This document shows positions 43,187-51,222 of a stretch of DNA of 53,466 nucleotides, piece by piece. Made by a program: the position numbers and the translations under genes. The notes beneath the pieces are model-generated. The model was not told the DNA's origin and searched no databases. It saw only the letters and a program-made list of their open reading frames with translations. Numbering within the stretch: the stretch's first letter is position 1; each line of letters opens with the position of its first letter. Source of the DNA: Nitrososphaerota archaeon (GTDB taxonomy: Archaea > Thermoproteota > Nitrososphaeria > Conexivisphaerales > Conexivisphaeraceae). The stretch lies in the NCBI GenBank assembly GCA_009903775.1, contig WYEM01000016.1:1-53466 (forward strand), given 5' to 3'.

Positions 43187-44377
43187 TCACATCACCCCCA
43201 GCACGAGCGCGCCCGCGTTCGCCAAGTTGTTGCCGTAGGCGAGGCCGCCGAGCCCGCTCACCAGGCCTATCCTGGCGTCGCTCACCTGCCTGCCGGTCGC
43301 CTCGCCCCTGAGCTGCCTGACCGCCTCCACCAGGTGAACGAAGCCCGCCGCCATCCCCGGCTGGCCGTTCGAGAGGAGCCCGCCGCCCGTGTTCACAGGG
43401 AGGTCCCCCTTGTACGATATGTCCGTCCTCTCCAGGAACCTTCCGCCCTCCCCCTTCGCGCAGAAGCCTATGTCCTCTATCTGCATCAGCACTGCGCCCG
43501 TGAAGTCGTCGTAGAGCTGGAGGAAGTCCAGGGACCCGGGGGACTTCCCGGCCATGCCCAGCGCGTCGCGGGCCGCGACCTTGACGCCGGTGGTAGTTAT
43601 ATCGGGCATCGCCGGGTCGCCCTCCGCGTAGTTGTGGGCCAGCCCGTATCCGAGCAGGTAGATCGGGCGCTTCGGGGCCCTGGATGCCCTCTCGCGGCTG
43701 GTCATTATGACGGCCAGCCCGCCGTTCACGAACATGACCGAGTCCAGGAGCCTGAGCGGGTCCGAGAGCATGCGCGACTTCAGGTAGTCCTCCATGGTCA
43801 GCGGCGCCTTGACGTACGCGTTGGGATTGAGCCTCGCGTGCTCCCTCTGGGTCACGGCTATCTTGCCGAAGTGCTCCGCCTTCGTGCCGTACGCGCTCAT
43901 GTGCCTGCTCATCATGAGGCCCGCCAGGGTCACGAAGCCCATGAGGCCGAAGGGCCTCATGTAGTCTATGTCGTACCTCCAGCTCCTGGCGGTCTGGGTC
44001 CCGAAGGGCGTCATGGGGGAGTCGGCCCCCAGGAGCAGCACGTAGTCGACCAGCCCGGACCTTATCGCGGCCGCCGCCTGCACCGCCAGCTCTACGGCGT
44101 TGTTGCCCCCGAAGTCGCCCCTCAGGAGCAGCTTGGGCCTGAATCCGAGGTTCTGGACGACCTCGGCGGACCATATCTCGCTGTGCGGCCATTCGGTCCC
44201 GGCCACGGCCAGCCCCTGCCCATCCAGGTCCCCCTTGCTGAGGCCCGCGTCCTCCAGGGCCAGGGAGACGGCCCAGGAGGCGTACTGCTCGGCGCTCATG
44301 ACGACCTCGCCCCTATCGGCCCTGGCGCGACTGTAGGGGGTCTCGCCAATTCCGATTATCGCGACGTCAGCGCTCAT
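43187..44377 (-). CDS. Thiolase-fold protein lacking thiolase residues (SCP2/Ltp2-like)
   Basis: 396 residues with the overall thiolase pattern: VAIIGIGETPYSR, LALEDAGLSKGDLDG, AIRSGLVDYVLLLGAD, QLYDDFTGAVLMQIEDIGFC, and NTGGGLLSNGQPGMAAGFVHLVEA. The usual nucleophile segment (C-S/A-G) is DFGGNNAVE, without Cys, and the GHP His of the C-terminal half is Gln (NGQPG). Claisen-type thiolysis is thus unlikely. With the adjacent DUF35 gene it resembles the retro-aldolase Ltp2-ChsH2 pair. ATG 44377 lies 26 nt from a TATA box. Confidence 0.82.
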   Translation of the reverse strand: MSADVAIIGIGETPYSRARADRGEVVMSAEQYASWAVSLALEDAGLSKGDLDGQGLAVAGTEWPHSEIWSAEVVQNLGFRPKLLLRGDFGGNNAVELAVQAAAAIRSGLVDYVLLLGADSPMTPFGTQTARSWRYDIDYMRPFGLMGFVTLAGLMMSRHMSAYGTKAEHFGKIAVTQREHARLNPNAYVKAPLTMEDYLKSRMLSDPLRLLDSVMFVNGGLAVIMTSRERASRAPKRPIYLLGYGLAHNYAEGDPAMPDITTTGVKVAARDALGMAGKSPGSLDFLQLYDDFTGAVLMQIEDIGFCAKGEGGRFLERTDISYKGDLPVNTGGGLLSNGQPGMAAGFVHLVEAVRQLRGEATGRQVSDARIGLVSGLGGLAYGNNLANAGALVLGVM

Positions 44378-44400
44378 TATATGTTGCGGGACCGTTGAAG

Positions 44401-44410
44401 GTATATTAAC
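44401..44410. promoter_or_regulatory. Divergent promoter of the thiolase-fold and crotonase genes
   Basis: gtatattaac (minus strand gttaatatac) lies 26 nt before ATG 44377 on the minus strand and about 36 nt before ATG 44444 on the plus strand. The plus-strand gene would then have a leader of some 13 nt, with a purine-rich gagtgatga just upstream of its start. Confidence 0.5.
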
Positions 44411-44443
44411 TTGTATGCGGGGGACCCCATCGAGTGATGATGC

Positions 44444-45238
44444 ATGTCTCAGAAGCCGCTCGTCCTATATGAGAAGAGGCCGGAGGATCACGTGGCCATT
44501 ATAACGCTGAACAGGGACGAGGCGCGCAACGCGTTCAACGTGGCGATGCTCCAGGAGTTCTACGAGGCGCTGAAGAAGGCCGCCGACGATCGCGACGTGT
44601 GGGCCGTCGTGATAACGGGCGCCGGCAAGGCGTTCAGCTCCGGGGGCGACGCGAAGGAGTTCCTCGCCAACGTCGAGGCCGGGAAGTATTATGAGATAGA
44701 GAAGTTCAACAGGTTCAACCTCGAGATATGGCGCTTCATGGAGAAGATGAGGAAGCCGATAATAGCGGCGGTGAATGGGTACTGCAACATAGAGACGATA
44801 CAGGCCGTCGACCTGGTCGTAGCGAGCAACCAGGCGAAGTTCGGGCTGCCGGAGACCGGCATCGGGATAATGCCGGGCGCGGGGATCACGATAAGGCTGC
44901 CCCGCGTGATCAGCAAGTACTGGGCGAAGTACCTGCTCTTCACCGGCGAGTGGATATCGGCGGAGGAGGGATACAGGCTCGGGTTCGTCAACCTCGTGGT
45001 CCCGCACGAGCAGCTGATGGAAAAGACCATGGAGCTCGTGAGGAAGATAATCAAGAACGCGCCGCTCGCCGTCGGCGCCGCGAAGGTCGCCGTCAACCTG
45101 GGCAGCGAGATGCCGATAGACGAGGGAACCGAGTATCAGCTGAAGGAGAACCTCCTGCTGTTCTACACGGATGACCTGAAGGAGGGAATAAGGGCCTTCT
45201 TCTACGAGAAGAGGCAGCCGAAGTTCCAGGGTAAATAA
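44444..45238 (+). CDS. Divergent enoyl-CoA hydratase/isomerase (crotonase) family protein
   Basis: 264 residues aligned end to end with crotonases: IITLNRDEARNAFNVAML, VITGAGKAFSSGGDAKEF (first oxyanion part), KFGLPETGIGIMPGAG (first Glu position retained in PE) and FFYEKRQPKFQGK at the C-terminus. Two deviations stand out. The NGYALGGG segment that forms the second oxyanion NH is shortened by three residues (NGYCNIETIQAVD), and the second catalytic Glu position reads YWAKYLL. Simple hydration is doubtful; a lyase or other crotonase reaction is possible. Confidence 0.82.
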   Translation: MSQKPLVLYEKRPEDHVAIITLNRDEARNAFNVAMLQEFYEALKKAADDRDVWAVVITGAGKAFSSGGDAKEFLANVEAGKYYEIEKFNRFNLEIWRFMEKMRKPIIAAVNGYCNIETIQAVDLVVASNQAKFGLPETGIGIMPGAGITIRLPRVISKYWAKYLLFTGEWISAEEGYRLGFVNLVVPHEQLMEKTMELVRKIIKNAPLAVGAAKVAVNLGSEMPIDEGTEYQLKENLLLFYTDDLKEGIRAFFYEKRQPKFQGK

Positions 45239-45258
45239 ATAGATTTTTATTTTTAATT
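45239..45258. terminator. T-rich terminator between convergent genes
   Basis: The spacer between the crotonase and CoxG stops is nearly pure A/T and T-rich on the plus strand (taatagattttta-type pattern extending to about 45263). This fits archaeal T-tract termination for the plus-strand gene, and A/T-rich termination for the other. Confidence 0.5.
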
Positions 45259-45699
45259 TTATTTGCTCAGCTTCTCCTTCGTGCACTTGAAGATGTCGGA
45301 GACCGTCTTGAAGGCGATGTCGTTCAGGTAGCGGGCGCCGAGGCCCGCGAGCGTCCCCGAGACCGTGACGTCCGCGACCCAGTCCAGCTGGGTCCCCTGC
45401 TGCGCCTCCTTCAGCTCCACCGTGGCATTGATCAGGGCCTTGCTCCCGACGCCGCTGCCGTCCATCCTCATCGCGATCCTCTCCGGGGGGACCTTCTCGA
45501 CGACCTCGTACTTCACCTTCACGGTGCCCCTCAGTATGCCTATGCCCACCTGCACCTCCGCGTTGAAGTGATCGCTGTCCACTACCTGGAGCGACTTGAG
45601 GCCGGGCACGCATCCTCCGACCTTCTGGGGATCGGTCAGGAAGTCCCAGACGGCCTGCCTGGGGGCGCTTATCACCTCCGAGCCCTTGAACTGGGGCAT
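45259..45699 (-). CDS. CoxG-type SRPBCC protein
   Basis: 146 residues of the START/SRPBCC superfamily: FKGSEVISAPRQAVWDFLTDPQKVGGCVPGLKSL is the classic CoxG start, followed by strands with GTVKVKYEV and a C-terminal helix (NDIAFKTVSDIFKCTKEKL). CoxG proteins recruit a molybdenum hydroxylase to the membrane or assist its electron transfer. It begins four nt after the set 2 large subunit, so it belongs to that enzyme. Confidence 0.9.
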   Translation of the reverse strand: MPQFKGSEVISAPRQAVWDFLTDPQKVGGCVPGLKSLQVVDSDHFNAEVQVGIGILRGTVKVKYEVVEKVPPERIAMRMDGSGVGSKALINATVELKEAQQGTQLDWVADVTVSGTLAGLGARYLNDIAFKTVSDIFKCTKEKLSK

Positions 45700-45703
45700 C
45701 GCA

Positions 45704-48157
45704 TCACACCTCCGACTTGCCGCGCGCGGCTCCCTTTAATATACGTAATATCGTCTCGGGATCAGCGTGGCTCTCCCCCAGCTCCCCGCCCAGGGGGGCC
45801 AGGGCGTCCTCCACGGCGCTGATCACCGCCTGGACCGCGGTGCCGCCTCCCTCCCCCATCCCCTTGGCGCCGGTCGGCGTGAACGGGCTGGGCGTCTCCA
45901 TATGGATGACCTTCATGTCCGGGATCTCCAGGGCCGTCGGGACCAGGTAGTCCACGAACGTGGGGTTGAGGAGGTTGCCGTTCTCATCGTAGTGATACTT
46001 CTCATAGAGGGCCTCGGCCACGCCGTGGGCGATCGCGCCGTGCACCTGGCCATCCACTATCAGCGGGTTCACGATCCTGCCGGAGTCCTCCAGCGCTGTG
46101 TAGCTGAGTATCTTGGGCATCCCGGTCTCGGGATCTATCTCCACGACGACCACGTGGACGTTGTAGGAGTAGGTCAGGGCCAGGTTGGCCCTCCTGTTCT
46201 CGTCCGGGTTCTGGAAGGGCGGCCTGAATATAGCGAGCGAGTACAGGCCGGGCTCCATGCCGGGCGGCAGCTCGTTGACGTTGCCGTACGCTATCCTCGC
46301 GATCCTCCTGAGCTCCATGGACCTCTGGGGGTCCTTGGCGCAGCGGGCGGCGCCGTTCTCGATCACGACGTCGCCCTCCGGGCACTTGAGGAGGTACGCG
46401 GCAATCTTGGCCAGCTTCTCCTTCAGCCTGGCCGCCGCCAGGTAGACCGCCGAGAGGCCTATCGGGGCGAACCTGCTGCCGTAGGTGCCTGAGTGCATGG
46501 TGTAGACCGAGGAGAACGAGTCGAACCCCGTCTGCACGTAGATGTCGTCGTAGCTTACGTCGAGGACGTCCGCGACCACCTGCGCCGCCGTGGTCTCGTG
46601 GCCCATTCCCTGCGGGGAGCTCCCCAGGATCACCCTGACCTTGCCGTCCGGGGTCATCTGCACGAGCGCGCCCTCGGTCCCGCCGGTGTAGGGCAGCCCC
46701 GGATTGTACATCTTGACCTGCGCCATGTTGGGCCCCGCGGAGTCGGAGCCGACCACGACCCCCACGCCTATTATCCTCCCCTGCCTCCTCAGCTCCTCCT
46801 GGCGCTTCCTCCATCCCCAGTAGTCCGCGGCCTCCAGTGCCCTCCTGAGGCCCTCCGGCCAGTTGCCGCTGTCGTAGATGCCGCCGCTGGGCGTCATGTA
46901 CGGCATTTCCTCCGGCCCCACCAGGTTCTTCATCCTAATCTCGGCCGGGTCCATGCCCAGCCTCCTGGCTATCCTGTCCATGATCCTCTCTATCATGAAC
47001 AGATGGGGCGCCCTGGAGAACCCGCGTATCGAGGTGGAGGGGCACTTGTTGGTGAACACCGCGTAGTAATCGTTCTCGAGCGCCCTTATCTTGTACATGC
47101 CGGTCGAGACCTGCGCCCAGACGGTCATGCCCGCAGGCTCGTGCCTGGAGTACGCGCCGTCGTCATCCACGCACCTCATCCTGAGCGCCAGCACCGTCCC
47201 GTCCTTCCTGACGGCCGCGCTCACTGTGCACGTCCTCTCCGCGTTGTGGGCCGCCGCCTGGAGGTTCTCGGTCCTGGTCTCCATGTACTTGACGGGCCTC
47301 TTGAGCTCCTTCGAGGCGAGCGCCGCCAGGATCATGTACACGTAGTTGATCAGCTTGGTGCCGAAGCCCCCGCCTATGTCCCTGGTCACGACCCTCAGCT
47401 TGGGATACGGCATGTTGAGCCCGGCCGAGAGCTGCGGGAGCCACTCCATGGGCGCCTGGTTGTTGCAGTATATCGTCATCACGTCCGCGCGCTCATCGTA
47501 GTCCGCAACCACCGCGTTGGTCTCGAGCGGCGCTCCCGTGAACCTGTGGTAGTGGAACTTCGCCTCCACCACCAGGTCGGCGTGCTGGAAGTAGTAGTCC
47601 ACGTCGCCCCATTTGTAGTGCACGTGCGCTATGAGGTTGGTCCCCACCTCCTCGTGCACCAGGGGGGCCCCCGGCTCGAGCGCCCTCTCCGCGTCGACCA
47701 CGGCCGGGAGGGGCTCGTAGTCGACATCTATCTGGTTCACCGCGTCCTCGGCGATGTAGCGGCTCTCCGCCACGACCATCGCGACGGGTTCCCCCTGGAA
47801 CCTGACCTTATCCACCGCCAGCGGATAGTCGATGGCGTTCCTCGCCGGGGGAGGCGTGGCCTGCGGAAGGGGCCTCATGCGCCTCTTTATGTCGTCGCCC
47901 GTCCAGACGAGGAGGACCCCGGGCATCGATTTGGCCCTGGAGACGTCTATCCTCTTTATCCGGGCGTGGCTGTAAGGACTCCTGAGGAACGCCATGTATG
48001 CCATGCGCGGCAGCTGGATGTCGTCGACGAATGTGCCCCTCCCCCTCACCAGGCGGTAGTCCTCCTTCGGCTTCAGGGGCTTCCCGAGCCACTTGAGGGT
48101 CAGGGCGCTGCTATCCTGCGTGTACAGTGAAATAATCTCCGGAGGGGCCTTGGACAT
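45704..48157 (-). CDS. Molybdenum hydroxylase large subunit, set 2
   Basis: 817 residues. Blocks: LVRGRGTFVDDIQLPRMAYMAFLRSPYSHA at the N-terminus, DIGGGFGTK, STSIRGFSRAPHLFMIER where CO dehydrogenase has AYxCSFR, SSPQGMGHETTAAQV, and the Mo-site Glu in TGAKGMGEGGGTAVQ. It is therefore a form II-like hydroxylase and not a proven CO dehydrogenase. Several DNA stretches of 40-70 nt are (nearly) identical to the set 3 large subunit. ATG 48157 is six nt from the small-subunit stop. The substrate is unknown. Confidence 0.88.
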   Translation of the reverse strand: MSKAPPEIISLYTQDSSALTLKWLGKPLKPKEDYRLVRGRGTFVDDIQLPRMAYMAFLRSPYSHARIKRIDVSRAKSMPGVLLVWTGDDIKRRMRPLPQATPPPARNAIDYPLAVDKVRFQGEPVAMVVAESRYIAEDAVNQIDVDYEPLPAVVDAERALEPGAPLVHEEVGTNLIAHVHYKWGDVDYYFQHADLVVEAKFHYHRFTGAPLETNAVVADYDERADVMTIYCNNQAPMEWLPQLSAGLNMPYPKLRVVTRDIGGGFGTKLINYVYMILAALASKELKRPVKYMETRTENLQAAAHNAERTCTVSAAVRKDGTVLALRMRCVDDDGAYSRHEPAGMTVWAQVSTGMYKIRALENDYYAVFTNKCPSTSIRGFSRAPHLFMIERIMDRIARRLGMDPAEIRMKNLVGPEEMPYMTPSGGIYDSGNWPEGLRRALEAADYWGWRKRQEELRRQGRIIGVGVVVGSDSAGPNMAQVKMYNPGLPYTGGTEGALVQMTPDGKVRVILGSSPQGMGHETTAAQVVADVLDVSYDDIYVQTGFDSFSSVYTMHSGTYGSRFAPIGLSAVYLAAARLKEKLAKIAAYLLKCPEGDVVIENGAARCAKDPQRSMELRRIARIAYGNVNELPPGMEPGLYSLAIFRPPFQNPDENRRANLALTYSYNVHVVVVEIDPETGMPKILSYTALEDSGRIVNPLIVDGQVHGAIAHGVAEALYEKYHYDENGNLLNPTFVDYLVPTALEIPDMKVIHMETPSPFTPTGAKGMGEGGGTAVQAVISAVEDALAPLGGELGESHADPETILRILKGAARGKSEV

Positions 48158-48163
48158 CCGCCA

Positions 48164-48655
48164 TCAACCCGCCTTGGAGCTCGACATCTTGAGGGCGGCG
48201 GCCTTTATCGCCTTCACAATATTTACGTACCCCGTGCACCTGCACAGGTTGCCCTCTATCGCCTTCCTTATCTCCTCCTCGCTCGGATTGGGGTTCCTGC
48301 TCAGCAGGAAGTACGCGGACATCAGCTGTCCGGGCGTGCAGTAGCCACACTGCAGCGCGTGGTTCTCCCAGAAGGCCTCCTGGAGCGGGTGGAGCTGGCC
48401 GTCCTTCTCCAGCCCCTCGACAGTCATTATCTCCGAGCCATCCGCCTGCACCGCCAGCACCATGCAGGACTTGACGCTCCTCCCGTCCATTATCACCGTG
48501 CAGGCGCCGCAGTGGCCCGTGTCGCACCCTATGTGGACCCCAGTGAACCCCAGGACGTCGCGGAGCAGATCTACGAGCAGCATCCTGGGCTCCACGTCGG
48601 CCTCGTACCACTGGCCGTTGACCTTCACCCTGATGTGCCTCAGCTCCTGGCTCAT
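48164..48655 (-). CDS. Molybdenum hydroxylase [2Fe-2S] subunit, set 2
   Basis: 163 residues: [15 protein letters not shown] for the ferredoxin-type cluster, [13 protein letters not shown] and [13 protein letters not shown] for the second. [12 protein letters not shown] matches CoxS-type subunits more closely than set 1. ATG 48655 overlaps the FAD-subunit stop (ATGA). Confidence 0.93.
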   Translation of the reverse strand: MSQELRHIRVKVNGQWYEADVEPRMLLVDLLRDVLGFTGVHIGCDTGHCGACTVIMDGRSVKSCMVLAVQADGSEIMTVEGLEKDGQLHPLQEAFWENHALQCGYCTPGQLMSAYFLLSRNPNPSEEEIRKAIEGNLCRCTGYVNIVKAIKAAALKMSSSKAG

Positions 48656-49533
48656 TGCTCCATCCCCCTCGCGCGAGCGTACGCCTTCAGGATCGCCCTC
48701 TTGACGAGGACCCTGGAGACCTCCTTCCTGTACCAGCTGGAGGCCTGGACGTCCGATGGCGGCTCCAGGTCGCGGGTCCCTGCCTCGGCCGCCCTGGCGG
48801 CCAGCCCCTCGTCCACCTTCGCGCCCGCCAGGACCTCCTCGGCGCCCACCGCCCTGTAGGGCTTCGGCGCCACTGATCCGAGCACCACGCGCGCCTCCTT
48901 CACGCCCCCATCGTCGCCCACCGTCATCTGAACCGCGACCTCCACTATCGAGAAATCTATCTCCCTCTTCGACAGCTTCATGTAGGCACCGCCGCTTCCC
49001 CTGGGCCAGGGGGGCAGCCTAACCTCGACCAGCGCCTCCTTATCGGGCTCCAGCGCGGTCGTGAACGCGTCGACGAAGAAGTCATCGGCCTGTATGACCC
49101 TCCTGCCGCCCCCCGCGCGCGCCGCGACCATCTGCGCCTTGAGCGCCACCATGACCGGCGGGAGGTTGGCCGACGGATCCGCGTGCGCGAGGCTCCCGCC
49201 GATGGTCCCCCTGTTCCTGACCTGCTGATCGCCCAGCCTGTAGAGCGCCTCGTGGAGCGCCGGGTAGCGCTCCCTTATCAGGGGGGATTGCTCGAGCTCG
49301 TCGTATATGGTCATGGCCCCTATGAGCAGCCACCCGTCCTCCTCCTTTATGTAGCGCAGCTCGCGTATCCTGTTGAGGTCTATCAGCGCGGTGGGGGTCA
49401 GCAACCTCAGCTTCATGAGCGCCAGCAGGCTCTGCCCGCCGGCCAGGAGCTTCGCCCCCTCCTTCTCGCTGAGCAGTCTCAGCGCCTCCTCGAGGCTCGT
49501 GGGCGCATAGTACTCGAACGGAGCAGGACGCAA
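48652..49533 (-). CDS. Molybdenum hydroxylase FAD subunit, set 2
   Basis: 293 residues, CoxM-type: [33 protein letters not shown] and [18 protein letters not shown] are FAD-binding signatures. TTG 49533 lies 26 nt downstream of the TATA-like tttaaata (minus strand, 49557-49565), indicating leaderless initiation of the operon medium-small-large-coxG. Confidence 0.92.
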   Translation of the reverse strand: MRPAPFEYYAPTSLEEALRLLSEKEGAKLLAGGQSLLALMKLRLLTPTALIDLNRIRELRYIKEEDGWLLIGAMTIYDELEQSPLIRERYPALHEALYRLGDQQVRNRGTIGGSLAHADPSANLPPVMVALKAQMVAARAGGGRRVIQADDFFVDAFTTALEPDKEALVEVRLPPWPRGSGGAYMKLSKREIDFSIVEVAVQMTVGDDGGVKEARVVLGSVAPKPYRAVGAEEVLAGAKVDEGLAARAAEAGTRDLEPPSDVQASSWYRKEVSRVLVKRAILKAYARARGMEQ

Positions 49534-49556
49534 TTCGGCTCGAAGAGCCCCAGGAG

Positions 49557-49565
49557 TTATTTAAA
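49557..49565 (-). promoter_or_regulatory. TATA box of the set 2 hydroxylase operon
   Basis: tatttaaag in plus-strand reading. It overlaps the stop codon of the acyl-CoA dehydrogenase gene and lies about 28 nt before TTG 49533. Confidence 0.6.
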
Positions 49566-50757
49566 GTTGAATCCGCGCCCTTGAATCTCGGAATGTCCTA
49601 GGAAGTCCCAGGACGCGCCTGCTGATGAAATTGAAGACCATCTCCTTGGGCACGGGGGCTGTCCTGAACAGGCGCAGGTCCCTGTAGTAGCGCTCCACGT
49701 CCATCTCGACCGAGAATCCAAGGCCGCCGAAGGTCTGGACCGCCTGGTCGGCGGCCCTCCAGGCGGCCTCGGCGGCTATGTACGCGGCCATATTCCCCTC
49801 CACCGACGGGTCCTCCCCCCTGTCGAAGCGCCACGCGGCCTTCTGGAGCATGAGCTTGGCCGCCTCGAGGTAGATCTTGATCTCGGCCAGCGGGAAGCTC
49901 ACCGCCTGGTTGGAGCCTATGGGCCTGCCGAACACGCTCCTAGTCTTAGCGTACTCCACCGCCAGGTCGAGCACGTACTCCGCGGCCCCGGCGGCGACGG
50001 ATGCCGTGCCCAGGCGCTCCGCATTGAACACGCTGGTCAGGTAGCGCCACCCCTTGTCGACCTCGCCCAGCACGTTCTCCTCGGGCACCCTCACGTCCTC
50101 AAAGTAGACGACGTTCTCGCCGAGAGGCCTCATCACGGAGGCTGGTAGCTTCGCAGTCCTTATCTTCGACTCGCGCGTGTCGATCACGAAGAGCGTGAGC
50201 CCATCGCTCTTGTTCGCGACCTCCTCCTTCCTCTTAGTCCTGGCCACCAGGAGTATCGCGTCAGCCCTGTGCGCCAGCGTCATCCATATCTTCTGCCCGT
50301 TGATCACGTACTCGCCGGCCCTGCGCTCCGCGTAGGTCTCTATATCGAACGTGTTGACGCCCGCCACGGGCTCCGTGTGCCCTATGCTGAACAGCGCCCT
50401 CCCCTCGGCTATCCTGGGCAGCCATTTCTCCTTCAGGTAGGCGCTGCCGAACTGCCTTATCGGGTAGCTCCCGAACATGTAGGTCCTCATGAGCAGGTCG
50501 CCGCCCGGGACCCCGGCGCCGTTCCTGGAGGCCTCGTAAATCGCGAGGTGGGCCTCGTACATGTTGAGGCCGGCGCCGCCGTACTCCTCCGGGACTAAGA
50601 GCCCCAGCCACCCGTGGCTCGCGAGCGCGTCCCAGTACTCCTGGGGGAACTCCTCCGACACGTCCTTCTTGCGCCAGTACTCGCGGGGGAACTGCCTCAC
50701 GAGATCCGCGATCTCCTTCCTCAGCAGGGCATGCTCGTCCGACTCGTTGAAGTCCAT
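49561..50757 (-). CDS. Acyl-CoA dehydrogenase
   Basis: 398 residues; FAD-dependent alpha,beta-dehydrogenation of an acyl-CoA, passing electrons to ETF (genes at 35.6-37.4 kb). Motifs: EEYGGAGLNMYEAHLA, ALFSIGHTEPVAGVNT, YVINGQKIWMTLAHRAD, TRSVFGRPIGSNQAVSFPLAEI and TFGGLGFSVEMDVERYYRDLRLFR. The MCAD-type catalytic Glu (YEGT) is absent (FRTAP). A Glu in FNAERLGTA occupies the place used by isovaleryl- and long-chain acyl-CoA dehydrogenases. ATG 50757 has an A/T-rich box about 34 nt upstream. Confidence 0.9.
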   Translation of the reverse strand: MDFNESDEHALLRKEIADLVRQFPREYWRKKDVSEEFPQEYWDALASHGWLGLLVPEEYGGAGLNMYEAHLAIYEASRNGAGVPGGDLLMRTYMFGSYPIRQFGSAYLKEKWLPRIAEGRALFSIGHTEPVAGVNTFDIETYAERRAGEYVINGQKIWMTLAHRADAILLVARTKRKEEVANKSDGLTLFVIDTRESKIRTAKLPASVMRPLGENVVYFEDVRVPEENVLGEVDKGWRYLTSVFNAERLGTASVAAGAAEYVLDLAVEYAKTRSVFGRPIGSNQAVSFPLAEIKIYLEAAKLMLQKAAWRFDRGEDPSVEGNMAAYIAAEAAWRAADQAVQTFGGLGFSVEMDVERYYRDLRLFRTAPVPKEMVFNFISRRVLGLPRTFRDSRARIQL

Positions 50758-50784
50758 TTTGGCGCGCCAGCGCCTCGGCGCCCA

Positions 50785-51213
50785 TTAATATTTTCGGCCA
50801 GTGAGTATGGACCTCAGCCACTCGGGGATCTCGCGGGAGCCGCCGGTGGAGGGATCTATGTGCACCATCGTTATGCGGCCGCGCGCGACCGTCGCGCCGT
50901 CGGACACGTCGATCACGAGGCCCTCGAACGACACGCGGCGGGGCCTCACCTCGGAGGGGCGCGCGACGGCCTCTATCTGGCTGCCGAGCGCCAGCGGCCT
51001 ATCCATCCTGGTCCAGTACTCCCCTATCGCGAACGCGACCACCTCGCCGCGGGACTCGTGGAGCAGCGCGCCGTTCCCCAGGAACCTGAAGCCGGCCGCC
51101 CTGAAGAAGTCCTGTATCGCGCGGTCTATCCAGATCGCGTACCTGGAGAAGTGCACCCTCCCGGTGCAGTCGGTGTCGTCGAAGGAGACGGTGGCCCTGA
51201 AGCGGCCATCCAT
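50785..51213 (-). CDS. Hotdog-fold acyl-CoA thioesterase (YbgC/4HBT-like)
   Basis: 142 residues. The N-terminal VSFDDTDCTGRVHFSRYAIWIDRAIQDFF is the 4HBT/YbgC signature with its active-site Asp. Next are the long helix, GEYWTRMDRPLALGSQIEAVA and RRVSFEGLVIDVSDGATVARGRITMVHID. It would hydrolyse an acyl- or hydroxyacyl-CoA. It begins nine nt after the set 3 large subunit and is probably in the same operon. Confidence 0.87.
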   Translation of the reverse strand: MDGRFRATVSFDDTDCTGRVHFSRYAIWIDRAIQDFFRAAGFRFLGNGALLHESRGEVVAFAIGEYWTRMDRPLALGSQIEAVARPSEVRPRRVSFEGLVIDVSDGATVARGRITMVHIDPSTGGSREIPEWLRSILTGRKY

Positions 51214-51222
51214 CGGCTCCCC

